Shown in pieces: positions 1 to 5,669 of a DNA stretch of 8,870 nt. A program made the translations under genes and the position numbers. Under the pieces are notes generated by a model. It was given only the letters and a program-made list of their open reading frames with translations, was not told the origin of the DNA and did no database searches. The stretch spans positions 1 through 8,870 of the forward strand of contig DUOR01000178.1 of assembly GCA_012838715.1 (NCBI GenBank), read 5' to 3'. Each line of letters starts with the position of its first letter. Within the stretch, counting starts at the first letter, position 1. This DNA is from Actinomycetales bacterium (lineage in GTDB: Bacteria > Actinomycetota > Actinomycetes > Mycobacteriales > Mycobacteriaceae).

Positions 1-19
1 CGCCCGGGCGGGCGGTGCG

Positions 20-1246
20 CTACCCCGCGTCGCTTTCCGACGCGTCCCCCCGCGGCTCCGGGACGGACGCGACGAACACGGTGGCGCCGTCGGCGTCGGC
101 AAGCGGGGACACGCGGCAGCGCACGCCGTCGGCGGGCACCCACGCGGCGTGGCCGCACGGCACCTCGATGTTGTCGGGGCCACCCTCCAGCAGCGCGCCG
201 CCGGAGGTCACGAGCACGACGATGGCGCCGGGCTCGGTGATGTCCGACGAACCGCCCGCGGGAATCTCGCGGCGGGTGAGGCGGAACTCGTCGGCCGGCG
301 TCTCGTAGCGGTGCACGTCGCCGTCGACGACCGGGCGGACCACCGGGTCCTCCGACGGCTCGAAGTCCAGGACCCGCAGCAACTCGACGATGTCCACGTG
401 CTTGGAAGTCAGGCCGCCGCGCAGGACGTTGTCCGAATTGGCCATCACCTCGACGCCCATGCCCGACAGGTACGCGTGCAGTTTGCCCGCGCCCATGTAG
501 ATGCCCTGGCCCGGCTCCAACGTGATCCGGTTGAGCAGCAGCGACGCCAGCACACCCGGATCGCCCGGGTACCGGGAGGCGATGTCGGCGGTCGTCGCGG
601 CGATGTCCGCCACCCACCCCTCGCCCTCGTAGGCCTCGCAGCGGGCGCGGACGACCTCCACCAGGCCATCGAGCACGCGCGGCGGCAGCGTCAGCCACGT
701 GGTGAACAGGGCGCGCAGGCCATCGGCCTCCGAACCGCCGCCCAACAGCACCGTGTAATGGTCCAGCTCCGGCACCGCCAGCTCCCGGAACAGCTCCAGG
801 GTCCGGGCCACCGGGCGGAAGCCCGCCAACGCGTCGAAACGCGTCAAAGCGACCACCAGCTCCGGCTTATGGTTCGCGTCGCGGTAATTGCGGTTCGGGG
901 CCGTCAACGGGATGCCCGCCTCATCCTCGGCGGCGAAACCCTCCCGCGCCTGCTCCAGCGTCGGGTGCGCCTGCAGCGACAGCGGCTCCTCCGCCGCCAG
1001 GACCTTCAGCAGGAACGGCAGCGTCCCATCGGCCATCTCCGCCGCCCGGCCCAGCGCAGCCGCCGGATCCTCGGCGATGACGTCCGTCAGCGGACGACCC
1101 CCCACCGACGACGGGGACAGCGGATGCGCGCCGAACCACGCCTCCGCCTGCGGCCGCTCCGTCGGCGCCGCATTCCCCATCAGCTCCGCGAGCAGGGTGC
1201 GCGACCCCCACGGGTACGACTGCACCACCGCGTCAATCCGCTCCAT
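20..1246 (-). CDS. manA: Mannose-6-phosphate isomerase, class I (ManA)
   Basis: Cytoplasmic zinc enzyme that interconverts fructose-6-phosphate and mannose-6-phosphate, the entry step to GDP-mannose. The product is 408 aa, normal for the family. Type I PMI zinc ligands are visible: Q92 and H94 in LSLQAHP, E129 in NHKPEL, and H257 in GKLHAYL. The second family signature follows (SDNVLRGGLTSK, about residues 271-282, with the likely catalytic Arg at 276). The C-terminal 80 residues look like the usual cupin-like extension. I chose the ATG at 1244-1246 (MERIDAVVQSYPWGS) because actinobacterial ManA proteins begin just before the Y-x-WGS block; an ATG nine codons upstream (1271-1273) is in frame but overlaps the Shine-Dalgarno AGGAGG at 1259-1264. 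The gene starts 7 nt after the stop of the SIS-like gene, and its ribosome site lies inside that gene's last codons, so translational coupling is likely. Function is near certain; the start is fairly certain. Confidence 0.96.
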   Translation of the reverse strand: MERIDAVVQSYPWGSRTLLAELMGNAAPTERPQAEAWFGAHPLSPSSVGGRPLTDVIAEDPAAALGRAAEMADGTLPFLLKVLAAEEPLSLQAHPTLEQAREGFAAEDEAGIPLTAPNRNYRDANHKPELVVALTRFDALAGFRPVARTLELFRELAVPELDHYTVLLGGGSEADGLRALFTTWLTLPPRVLDGLVEVVRARCEAYEGEGWVADIAATTADIASRYPGDPGVLASLLLNRITLEPGQGIYMGAGKLHAYLSGMGVEVMANSDNVLRGGLTSKHVDIVELLRVLDFEPSEDPVVRPVVDGDVHRYETPADEFRLTRREIPAGGSSDITEPGAIVVLVTSGGALLEGGPDNIEVPCGHAAWVPADGVRCRVSPLADADGATVFVASVPEPRGDASESDAG

Positions 1247-1253
1247 CGGCCGG

Positions 1254-2237
1254 CTAATCCTCCTCGGGTACATACGCGGCCACCGCGGCCAACCGGGCCG
1301 CGGTAACGCACACGTCCACCAACGGGTGGCGGACCTCGACCTCCTCCGCGGGGCTTTCCACGCGAATCCACTCGAAAGGCTCCAGACGGGCCCTACGGGC
1401 GGGCGCGTCGGCAGGGGAGGTCACGACAATAGCTCTCAACGGTAGCACCAGCCCCCCACCGGCCGGACCGTCGATCAGGGGATCGTGGAAAGGATCGGGT
1501 GCGACCGGGGTCAGGACCGGCGCCGCGCGCATCATGTCCGCCACCGTCGTCCCGTGCGCCGGGATGCCCGCGTCGAGCATCCACGCCGCCGCGAGCTCCG
1601 CCACGGCGCGCCACACGTCACCCTCGCCGGCGAACACCGCCGACCGGCCGCGCACCCACTGGGCCAGCTGGCGGGCGGGGTTGACCAGCAGATCCCGGTC
1701 CGGGGCGCACTTGACCGCCTCCTCGTCGACGAGATCGGCGACGTCGGAAAGGATTTGGGCGGGGCCTAGGGCCGTGACCCGGGCGCACGTCAGCGCACCC
1801 AGGACGGCGCCGACGTAGCCGCAGAAGGAACCGAAGGAACTCATCGCCGGCCGCGGCACCACGACGGTCCGGGGCGACGCCGCCGACCGCACGGGCCCCT
1901 CGCCCGGATCGATGAGCACGGTCGCCGCTCCCCGGCGGTCCGCTTCGGCCAGCACCTCGGCGGCCACGTCGCCGGCGTCGTCGGTCATGACGACCACCAG
2001 GTCCAGCGCGCCGACGAACCGCGGCAGCGTGCGGGCGATGGTGATCGGCGCCCGCGCGTCGGCGGCCAGCGCCACCACCGCCTCCGCGGCGAGCCGGGCA
2101 CGCGACTCGTTCGTGATGAGGACGACGGCCCGGGGCTCCGGGAGATCGTCGAAAAGTCCGTCCGCGGCGGCGGAAGCGGCGGCCCGCAGGTGCGGGCCCT
2201 CGGCCGCGGCAAGCAACAGGAGGCTCGTGGAATCCAT
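1254..2237 (-). CDS. SIS-domain / phosphosugar isomerase-like protein (TobH, Rv3256c family)
   Basis: A 327-aa Ala-rich soluble protein, recognised from its fixed place between manB and manA and from a Rossmann-like N-terminal half. Visible parts: beta strands AVVLITN (about 37-43) and LDLVVVMTDD (about 79-87) followed by a helix and TVLID; a Ser/Gly-rich stretch with SSFGSFCGYVGAVLGAL (about 133-149) typical of SIS proteins; and a hydrophobic C-terminal helix (about 306-323). Members are annotated as TobH or as the C-terminal domain of bacterial phosphoglucose/phosphomannose isomerase. A role in sugar-phosphate isomerisation or sensing beside ManA and ManB is inference; the catalytic residues of true isomerases cannot be confirmed by eye. 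It starts 28 nt after the manB stop. No good Shine-Dalgarno precedes the ATG (only GGGC nearby), which suggests coupling to manB translation. Confidence 0.85.
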   Translation of the reverse strand: MDSTSLLLLAAAEGPHLRAAASAAADGLFDDLPEPRAVVLITNESRARLAAEAVVALAADARAPITIARTLPRFVGALDLVVVMTDDAGDVAAEVLAEADRRGAATVLIDPGEGPVRSAASPRTVVVPRPAMSSFGSFCGYVGAVLGALTCARVTALGPAQILSDVADLVDEEAVKCAPDRDLLVNPARQLAQWVRGRSAVFAGEGDVWRAVAELAAAWMLDAGIPAHGTTVADMMRAAPVLTPVAPDPFHDPLIDGPAGGGLVLPLRAIVVTSPADAPARRARLEPFEWIRVESPAEEVEVRHPLVDVCVTAARLAAVAAYVPEED

Positions 2238-2265
2238 ACGCCCAGTGTGCCTGAGCGGGCCGCCG

Positions 2266-3645
2266 TTAGGCGCGGATGATGCGCAGGACCTCGTCGGTCA
2301 GCGCGTCCACTTCCTCGCGGGTGGGCGCCTCGACGTTCAGGCGCAGCAGCGGCTCCGTGTTGGAGGCGCGCACGTTGAACCAGGCCTTCGAGTCCTTCAG
2401 GCCGATGGTCAGGCCGTCGACCCAGTCGTGGGCGCGGGTGCGGGCGGCGAACAGCTCGGAGATGCGCTCCTGCTTCTCCAGCTGCTCCGCGGCCGAACCA
2501 AGGCGGGAGTTGATCTCGCCGGACTGCTCGTAGCGGTCGAACTCCGCCATGAACTCGCTCAGCGGCTTGTCCTGCTCCGCCAGCGCCGCCAGGACGTGGA
2601 GGGCGGCCAGCATGCCGGAGTCGGCGTTCCAGAATTCGCGGAAGTAGTAGTGGGCCGAGTGCTCGCCGCCGAAAACGGCGCTGGTCTCGGCCATGCGGGC
2701 CTTGATGAAGGAGTGGCCCACGCGGGTGCGCACGGCGATGCCGCCGGCTTCCAGCACCATCTCCGGCACGGCCGCCGAGGTGATCAGGTTGTGGATGATC
2801 ACGGCGCCCGGCTCGTCGGCAAGGTAACGCGTGGCGATGAGCGCGCAGATGGCGGACGGGCTGACCGGGTCGCCCTTCTCGTCGACGACGAAGCAGCGGT
2901 CGGCGTCGCCGTCGAAGGCCAGGCCGATGTCGGCGCCCTGCTCCACGGTGAACTTCTGCAGGTCGACGAGGTTCGCCGGCTCCAGCGGGTTCGCCTCGTG
3001 GTTGGGGAAGTTGCCGTCCAGCTCGAAGTAGAGGTCGCGCAGGTCGGTGACGTCGCCCAGGACGGCGGGGGCGGTCAGGCCGGCCATGCCGTTGCCGGCG
3101 TCGACGGCGACGGTCAGCTTGCGGCCGGAGGCGAGGTCGACGAGGCCGCGGAGGAACTCGGCGTAGCCGTCGAGCACGTCGCGCTCGTTGATGACGCCGG
3201 TCTCGCCCTCGTACCCGGGGACGCCGGCGGCCAGCATGTCCTTGATGTCGGAGAGGCCGGTCTCCTGCCCGACGGGGCGGGCGCCGGCGCGGCACAGCTT
3301 GATGCCGTTGTACTCGGCCGGGTTGTGGCTCGCGGTGAACATCGCGCCGGGGCAATCCATGACGCCCGAGGCGTAGTACAGCTGGTCCGTCGAGGTGAGC
3401 CCCAGCATGTCGACGTCGAGGCCCTGGGCGGAAACGCCCTCGGCGAAGGCGCGGGACAGGCCCGGCGAAGAGTCGCGCATGTCGTGGCCGATGGCGACGC
3501 GGTCGGCGCCCTCATCGCGCATGAGGATGGCGAACGCCGCACCGGCGTCCCGCATGAGCTCCTCGTCGATGCCCTCGCCGACGACGCCGCGGACGTCGTA
3601 GGCCTTGATCACGGAGTCCAAGTCCGCACGGTTGCGCTTGCTCAC
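2266..3645 (-). CDS. manB: Phosphomannomutase / phosphoglucomutase (ManB)
   Basis: Cytoplasmic alpha-D-phosphohexomutase that converts mannose-6-phosphate to mannose-1-phosphate via a phosphoserine, the step before ManC. The product is 459 aa, the usual length. All four family loops are present: the phosphoserine loop AMFTASHNP (catalytic Ser106), the Mg2+ loop DGDADR (245-250), the sugar-binding loop GGEHSAHYYF (326-335) and the phosphate-binding loop RASNTEP (426-432). The start is a GTG at 3643-3645 (MSKRNRADLDSVIKAYDVRG), with AGGAG 12 nt upstream; no better in-frame start lies between this and the preceding gene. It follows DUF3499 by 114 nt and leads into the SIS-like gene and manA. Whether it prefers mannose or glucose phosphates cannot be read from sequence, but the manA and manC context supports phosphomannomutase. 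Confidence 0.96.
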   Translation of the reverse strand: MSKRNRADLDSVIKAYDVRGVVGEGIDEELMRDAGAAFAILMRDEGADRVAIGHDMRDSSPGLSRAFAEGVSAQGLDVDMLGLTSTDQLYYASGVMDCPGAMFTASHNPAEYNGIKLCRAGARPVGQETGLSDIKDMLAAGVPGYEGETGVINERDVLDGYAEFLRGLVDLASGRKLTVAVDAGNGMAGLTAPAVLGDVTDLRDLYFELDGNFPNHEANPLEPANLVDLQKFTVEQGADIGLAFDGDADRCFVVDEKGDPVSPSAICALIATRYLADEPGAVIIHNLITSAAVPEMVLEAGGIAVRTRVGHSFIKARMAETSAVFGGEHSAHYYFREFWNADSGMLAALHVLAALAEQDKPLSEFMAEFDRYEQSGEINSRLGSAAEQLEKQERISELFAARTRAHDWVDGLTIGLKDSKAWFNVRASNTEPLLRLNVEAPTREEVDALTDEVLRIIRA

Positions 3646-3652
3646 GTTGCTG

Positions 3653-3757
3653 TTCCGCTCCTAGGTAATGGCCGCGCGCTGTGCGTCATCCGTCGCAGGC
3701 GGCCAGAGACAGGGTCGGGCGCGGCCGCGGGGATTGCGGCGGTCGCCCGGAGCGGAA
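3653..3757 (-). promoter_or_regulatory. Inverted repeat that could mask the manB ribosome-binding site
   Basis: In the manB message GGAGCGGAA (plus 3653-3661) contains most of the manB Shine-Dalgarno. Its exact 9-nt complement TTCCGCTCC (plus 3749-3757) lies immediately after the DUF3499 stop codon. Pairing would loop out about 87 nt and hide the ribosome site. The same 114-nt gap otherwise shows GC-rich sequence and no convincing promoter. The complementarity is seen directly; a regulatory role is inference, and a 9-nt match can occur by chance in such GC-rich DNA. Confidence 0.3.
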
Positions 3758-3759
3758 TC

Positions 3760-4149
3760 TTACCCCTCGTCAGGGTCCGGAACGACGTGCAGGTGCGCCC
3801 GGGCGGGGCGGCGGGAGGGGTGGCGGGCCGGGTCGACCTGGGCCCAGCGCGGCTCGGTTTCGTCGCGGAGAACGAGGCCAGTGGCGTGGCGGCCGGCTTC
3901 GCGGACGGCTTCGGCCAGCGCGGTCAGGTCGTCGTCGGCGACGGGGTCCGGCAGGTCGTAGCGGACGAGTTCCCACCCGAGGGGGGCGGTGATGGACTGG
4001 GCGTGCCGATCGCACAGATCCCAGCTGTGGGGCTCGCTGGCGGCGGCCAGCGGGCCAACGACGGCGGTGGACTCGGAATATGCGTAGGTCAGGGTGGCGA
4101 TGGCGGGCTTGCCGCACCCGGGCCTGCAGCAGCGACGGAATTGACTCAC
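3760..4149 (-). CDS. DUF3499 family protein, Cys-rich (Rv3258c-like)
   Basis: A 129-aa protein of unknown function, recognised as DUF3499 by its N-terminal block CCRPGCGKPAIATLTYAY, then STAVVGPL, then EPHSWDLCDRHA and ITAPLGWELVRYD. Cys7, Cys8, Cys12, Cys46 and His49 (with His41 nearby) have the spacing of a small zinc-binding site; metal binding is inference. The C-terminal 50 residues are less ordered and rich in Arg, Pro and His. Mycobacterial homologues are somewhat longer. The GTG at 4147-4149 is preferred because it begins just before the conserved Cys block and lies 7 nt after a clear -10 element, consistent with a leaderless message. It is divergent from the zincin-like gene and upstream of manB, an arrangement kept in mycobacteria. 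Confidence 0.88.
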   Translation of the reverse strand: MSQFRRCCRPGCGKPAIATLTYAYSESTAVVGPLAAASEPHSWDLCDRHAQSITAPLGWELVRYDLPDPVADDDLTALAEAVREAGRHATGLVLRDETEPRWAQVDPARHPSRRPARAHLHVVPDPDEG

Positions 4150-4156
4150 GGGCCAA

Positions 4157-4162
4157 AGTCTA
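4157..4162 (-). promoter_or_regulatory. Leaderless promoter -10 (TAGACT) of the DUF3499 gene
   Basis: On the minus strand TAGACT is followed by exactly 7 nt (TTGGCCC) and then the GTG start at 4149. That is the distance expected if transcription begins at the first base of the start codon. No Shine-Dalgarno is visible before this GTG. The -35 position holds no good TTGACA match, as is common for actinobacterial promoters. Confidence 0.55.
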
Positions 4163-4243
4163 GACCCAAACTTGAGGTTTCTGTAGTCCGTTCGCCATTA
4201 CCGCAGCGCGCAACCGCAATTCACCGGGCCTCCCCTTCCCCTT

Positions 4244-4318
4244 GCCCGGCGGGGCCTGCCGCCATCGCTTTCCGACGGCGCCCCAACCACCCGCCGCCCG
4301 CCCGGCGGGGCCTGCCGC
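4244..4318. repeat. 19-bp direct repeat (two copies) in the divergent promoter region
   Basis: GCCCGGCGGGGCCTGCCGC occurs at 4244-4262 and again, identical, at 4300-4318, start to start 56 bp. The second copy ends 20 bp before the TAGACT of the plus-strand gene, covering or abutting the -35 region. The repeat contains a small self-complementary core (CCCGGCGGGG). The two copies lie between divergent genes and could be a paired regulator site or a local duplication. The repeat is certain; its role is unknown. Confidence 0.6.
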
Positions 4319-4338
4319 GGGTCGCGCGGGCCGGGCCC

Positions 4339-4344
4339 TAGACT
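4339..4344 (+). promoter_or_regulatory. Leaderless promoter -10 (TAGACT) of the zincin-like gene
   Basis: TAGACT is followed by exactly 7 nt (TGCCCCC) and the ATG at 4352, so the transcript probably starts at the A of ATG. There is no Shine-Dalgarno. The hexamer and the spacing are identical to those of the divergent DUF3499 promoter on the other strand. No convincing -35 is visible. Confidence 0.55.
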
Positions 4345-4351
4345 TGCCCCC

Positions 4352-4810
4352 ATGAACGTGTCCCGCCGCATCGAGCGCCGCGGCCGCGGCCTGCGCGGCC
4401 CCCTGCTGCCGCCGGAGGTTCCGCGGTGGCGCAGCCGTTCGGAATCCTTCGACCAGGCAGTCCTCGACGCCTACGCCCCCATCGAGGAGCGTTGGCACGG
4501 CCATTTGGCGCATCTCGACGTCGCCGTGGACACCGTCCCCCGCATGAACCTCCACCCGGGCGCGTTGCTTCCCGACGAGGTCGCGGCCGACGGCCCGGTC
4601 CCCCTTGGGCGTTTGATCCCGGCCGGCGTCGACAGGCTGGGCCGCCCGACCCGCCCGCGGATCGTGTTGTTCCGGCGGCCGATTGAGAAGCGGGCGCCGA
4701 GCCGCGAGGATTTGGGCGACGTCCTGCGCGACGTCTTGGCTCGCCTCGTCGCCGTGCACCTGAACGTCGAACCCGAGGACGTGGATCCGGGCTACGACGC
4801 CGACTTCTAG
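4352..4810 (+). CDS. Zincin-fold (metallopeptidase family, Rv3259-like) protein lacking the HExxH motif
   Basis: A 152-aa protein of the actinobacterial 'metallopeptidase family / zincin-like' group. Recognised features are the basic N-terminus GRGLRGPLLPPEVP (about 11-24), the RSESFDQAVLDA helix (about 30-40), the PRIVLFRRPIEKRA strand (about 102-115) and the tail LNVEPEDVDPGYDADF. In catalytic zincins a HExxH helix sits just before this tail; here the equivalent segment (about 122-138, VLRDVLARLVAVHLNV) has no HExxH. As I recall, actinobacterial relatives are also degenerate there, so a protease role is doubtful and a scaffold or binding role more likely; that is inference. The ATG at 4352 fits the leaderless promoter. 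The gene is divergent from DUF3499 and convergent with whiB2, as in mycobacteria. It may work with DUF3499 or WhiB2, but nothing in the sequence proves it. Confidence 0.85.
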   Translation: MNVSRRIERRGRGLRGPLLPPEVPRWRSRSESFDQAVLDAYAPIEERWHGHLAHLDVAVDTVPRMNLHPGALLPDEVAADGPVPLGRLIPAGVDRLGRPTRPRIVLFRRPIEKRAPSREDLGDVLRDVLARLVAVHLNVEPEDVDPGYDADF

Positions 4811-4848
4811 CGGAGGATCGCGGCCGGCTTCCGCCCGGGATCACGAAA

Positions 4849-4876
4849 GCCGCGATGTCCCGAAGGTCATCGCGGC
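4849..4876 (-). terminator. Hairpin downstream of whiB2 (probable terminator)
   Basis: Perfect 9-bp inverted repeat GCCGCGATG (4849-4857) and CATCGCGGC (4868-4876) with a 10-nt loop. Read on the minus strand the stem is followed by TTTCGTG, a short U-rich tail that suits termination of whiB2. A third partial copy, ATCGCGGC at 4817-4824, could pair with the 4849 arm instead. Confidence 0.5.
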
Positions 4877-4899
4877 CCGTCGTGAAGTAAAGGGCACTT

Positions 4900-4918
4900 C
4901 CGGCGCGGCGCCGGTTTT
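4900..4918 (+). terminator. Rho-independent terminator of the zincin-like gene
   Basis: CCGGCGC at 4900-4906 and GCGCCGG at 4908-4914 form a compact GC stem (realistic fold: 6 bp with a 3-nt loop), followed at once by TTTT (4915-4918) on the plus strand. It lies about 90 nt after the plus-strand stop codon and its T tract overlaps the whiB2 stop codon. Confidence 0.6.
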
Positions 4919-5282
4919 AACCGATCTGCCGCTTCAGGCGGCGGCGCTCACGCTCGGAGAGGCCACCCCAGATTCCGAAGCGCTCATCGTGCTCGAGGGC
5001 GAACTCGAGGCACTCGTCGCGGACGCCGCAGGCGCGGCAGATGCGCTTGGCCTCGCGGGTCGATCCGCCCTTCTCCGGGAAGAAGGCCTCGGGATCGGTC
5101 TGTGCGCAGAGGGCCTGCTCCTGCCAGTCCTGATCCACCGCCTCGAAAAGCCCCGACAGGTCGTCGGCCCAATCGACCAACGTGCGGGTTTGCTCAACGG
5201 CCGTCGATTCGGTCACCTGGGTCTCCCCCGCGGTCGATTCCCGCCTCGCCGATCGGCTACCGAAAACGGTGGACTCGTCCAT
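4917..5282 (-). CDS. whiB2: WhiB2-type transcription regulator (WhmD/WhcD homologue)
   Basis: A 121-aa WhiB protein with an iron-sulfur cluster. The four cluster cysteines are C59 (QALCAQTDPEAFFPEKGG), C82, C85 (ICRAC) and C91 (DECLEFA), in the C-x22-C-x2-C-x5-C pattern. The GIWGG turn (103-107) and the basic tail ERERRRLKRQIG used in DNA or sigma-factor contact follow. WhiB2/WhmD proteins are known to control septation and cell division. Residues 1-35 are a Ser/Thr/Glu-rich leader not typical of the core family, but the start is well supported: AGGAGG at 5291-5296 lies 8 nt before the ATG, the best ribosome site in the window. The gene has its own promoter region and is convergent with the zincin-like gene. 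Family assignment is very secure; the subfamily rests on synteny and the tail. Confidence 0.95.
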   Translation of the reverse strand: MDESTVFGSRSARRESTAGETQVTESTAVEQTRTLVDWADDLSGLFEAVDQDWQEQALCAQTDPEAFFPEKGGSTREAKRICRACGVRDECLEFALEHDERFGIWGGLSERERRRLKRQIG

Positions 5283-5290
5283 GCAATCGG

Positions 5291-5296
5291 CCTCCT
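5291..5296 (-). promoter_or_regulatory. Ribosome-binding site of whiB2 (AGGAGG)
   Basis: Full AGGAGG on the minus strand with an 8-nt spacer to the ATG. It fixes the whiB2 start and therefore the unusually long N-terminal leader of the protein. Confidence 0.8.
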
Positions 5297-5366
5297 GCCG
5301 GAAAATCGGGGTTTCTTACGGTCGTCGCGCGACCGGGAACAAACGCTGAAACTCGTTCATTCCCGC

Positions 5367-5384
5367 AATCACACACTTGTGATT
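5367..5384. promoter_or_regulatory. Candidate operator: AATCACA-N4-TGTGATT palindrome
   Basis: AATCACA at 5367-5373 and TGTGATT at 5378-5384 are perfect 7-bp inverted arms around CACT. The right arm overlaps the proposed whiB2 -10 element and the left arm covers the likely start of transcription. The arms resemble CRP/GlxR half-sites (TGTGA), but they face outward with a 4-bp gap rather than the usual TGTGA-N6-TCACA, so the regulator is not identified. WhiB2 itself or a CRP-type factor are possibilities. Confidence 0.45.
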
Positions 5385-5411
5385 ACACACGTGAAACCCC
5401 GGTTGGGTCAA
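5382..5411 (-). promoter_or_regulatory. Promoter of whiB2
   Basis: On the minus strand TTGACC (plus 5406-5411) and TGTAAT (plus 5382-5387) are separated by 18 bp, close to the consensus -35 and -10. This predicts a 5' leader of roughly 90 nt before whiB2. It is the best housekeeping-type promoter match I found in the window. Confidence 0.55.
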
Positions 5412-5669
5412 GCCGTGGATGCTTTTCCGTGGGAATTCTCAGGAACACGCAGGGCCACTTCCCGGCGCACCCCCGGCGCGGGGGGTTCAACCGGAGCTTG
5501 AAGGTTGGCCCGCGTGTCGCGTGATCTTCCTCACAGCGCCTCGGTGGGTCGCCGACGCTTTCGGGACTCTAGTCCGGCGGGGACCCTGCCCCGGTGGTCA
5601 GCCCCGCGGAACCGGTGGTCGGAATCTTGGAACTGGTTGCCGGCCCCTTGGATCCCGCGGCCGTCCCGG
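5412..5669. other. Intergenic stretch without a recognisable gene
   Basis: Between the whiB2 promoter and the repeat cluster I see no convincing coding region: open frames here are short, lack ribosome sites and run into the repeats. Small structures are present: a hairpin ACCCCC / GGGGGT (5469-5486), CAACC / GGTTG arms near 5488-5505, GGACT-CT-AGTCC at 5564-5575, and CCGGTGGTC repeated at 5591-5599 and 5612-5620. None has a T tract that would make it a clear terminator. Confidence 0.5.

Noticed and set aside
1..19. Possible terminator after manA (CGCCCGGGCG palindrome)
   Set aside because: Only 19 nt are visible after the manA stop, there is no T tract, and the sequence is cut by the window edge.
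149..1306. 385-codon plus-strand frame opposite manA
   Set aside because: Arg/Gln/His-rich shadow of manA; the minus strand carries every PMI zinc ligand and signature.
1912..4341. 809-codon open frame on the plus strand across the SIS-like gene, manB and DUF3499
   Set aside because: It is antisense to three genes with clear family motifs, its translation is a low-complexity Ala/Gly/Val/Arg sequence typical of a high-GC shadow frame, and it has no ribosome site.
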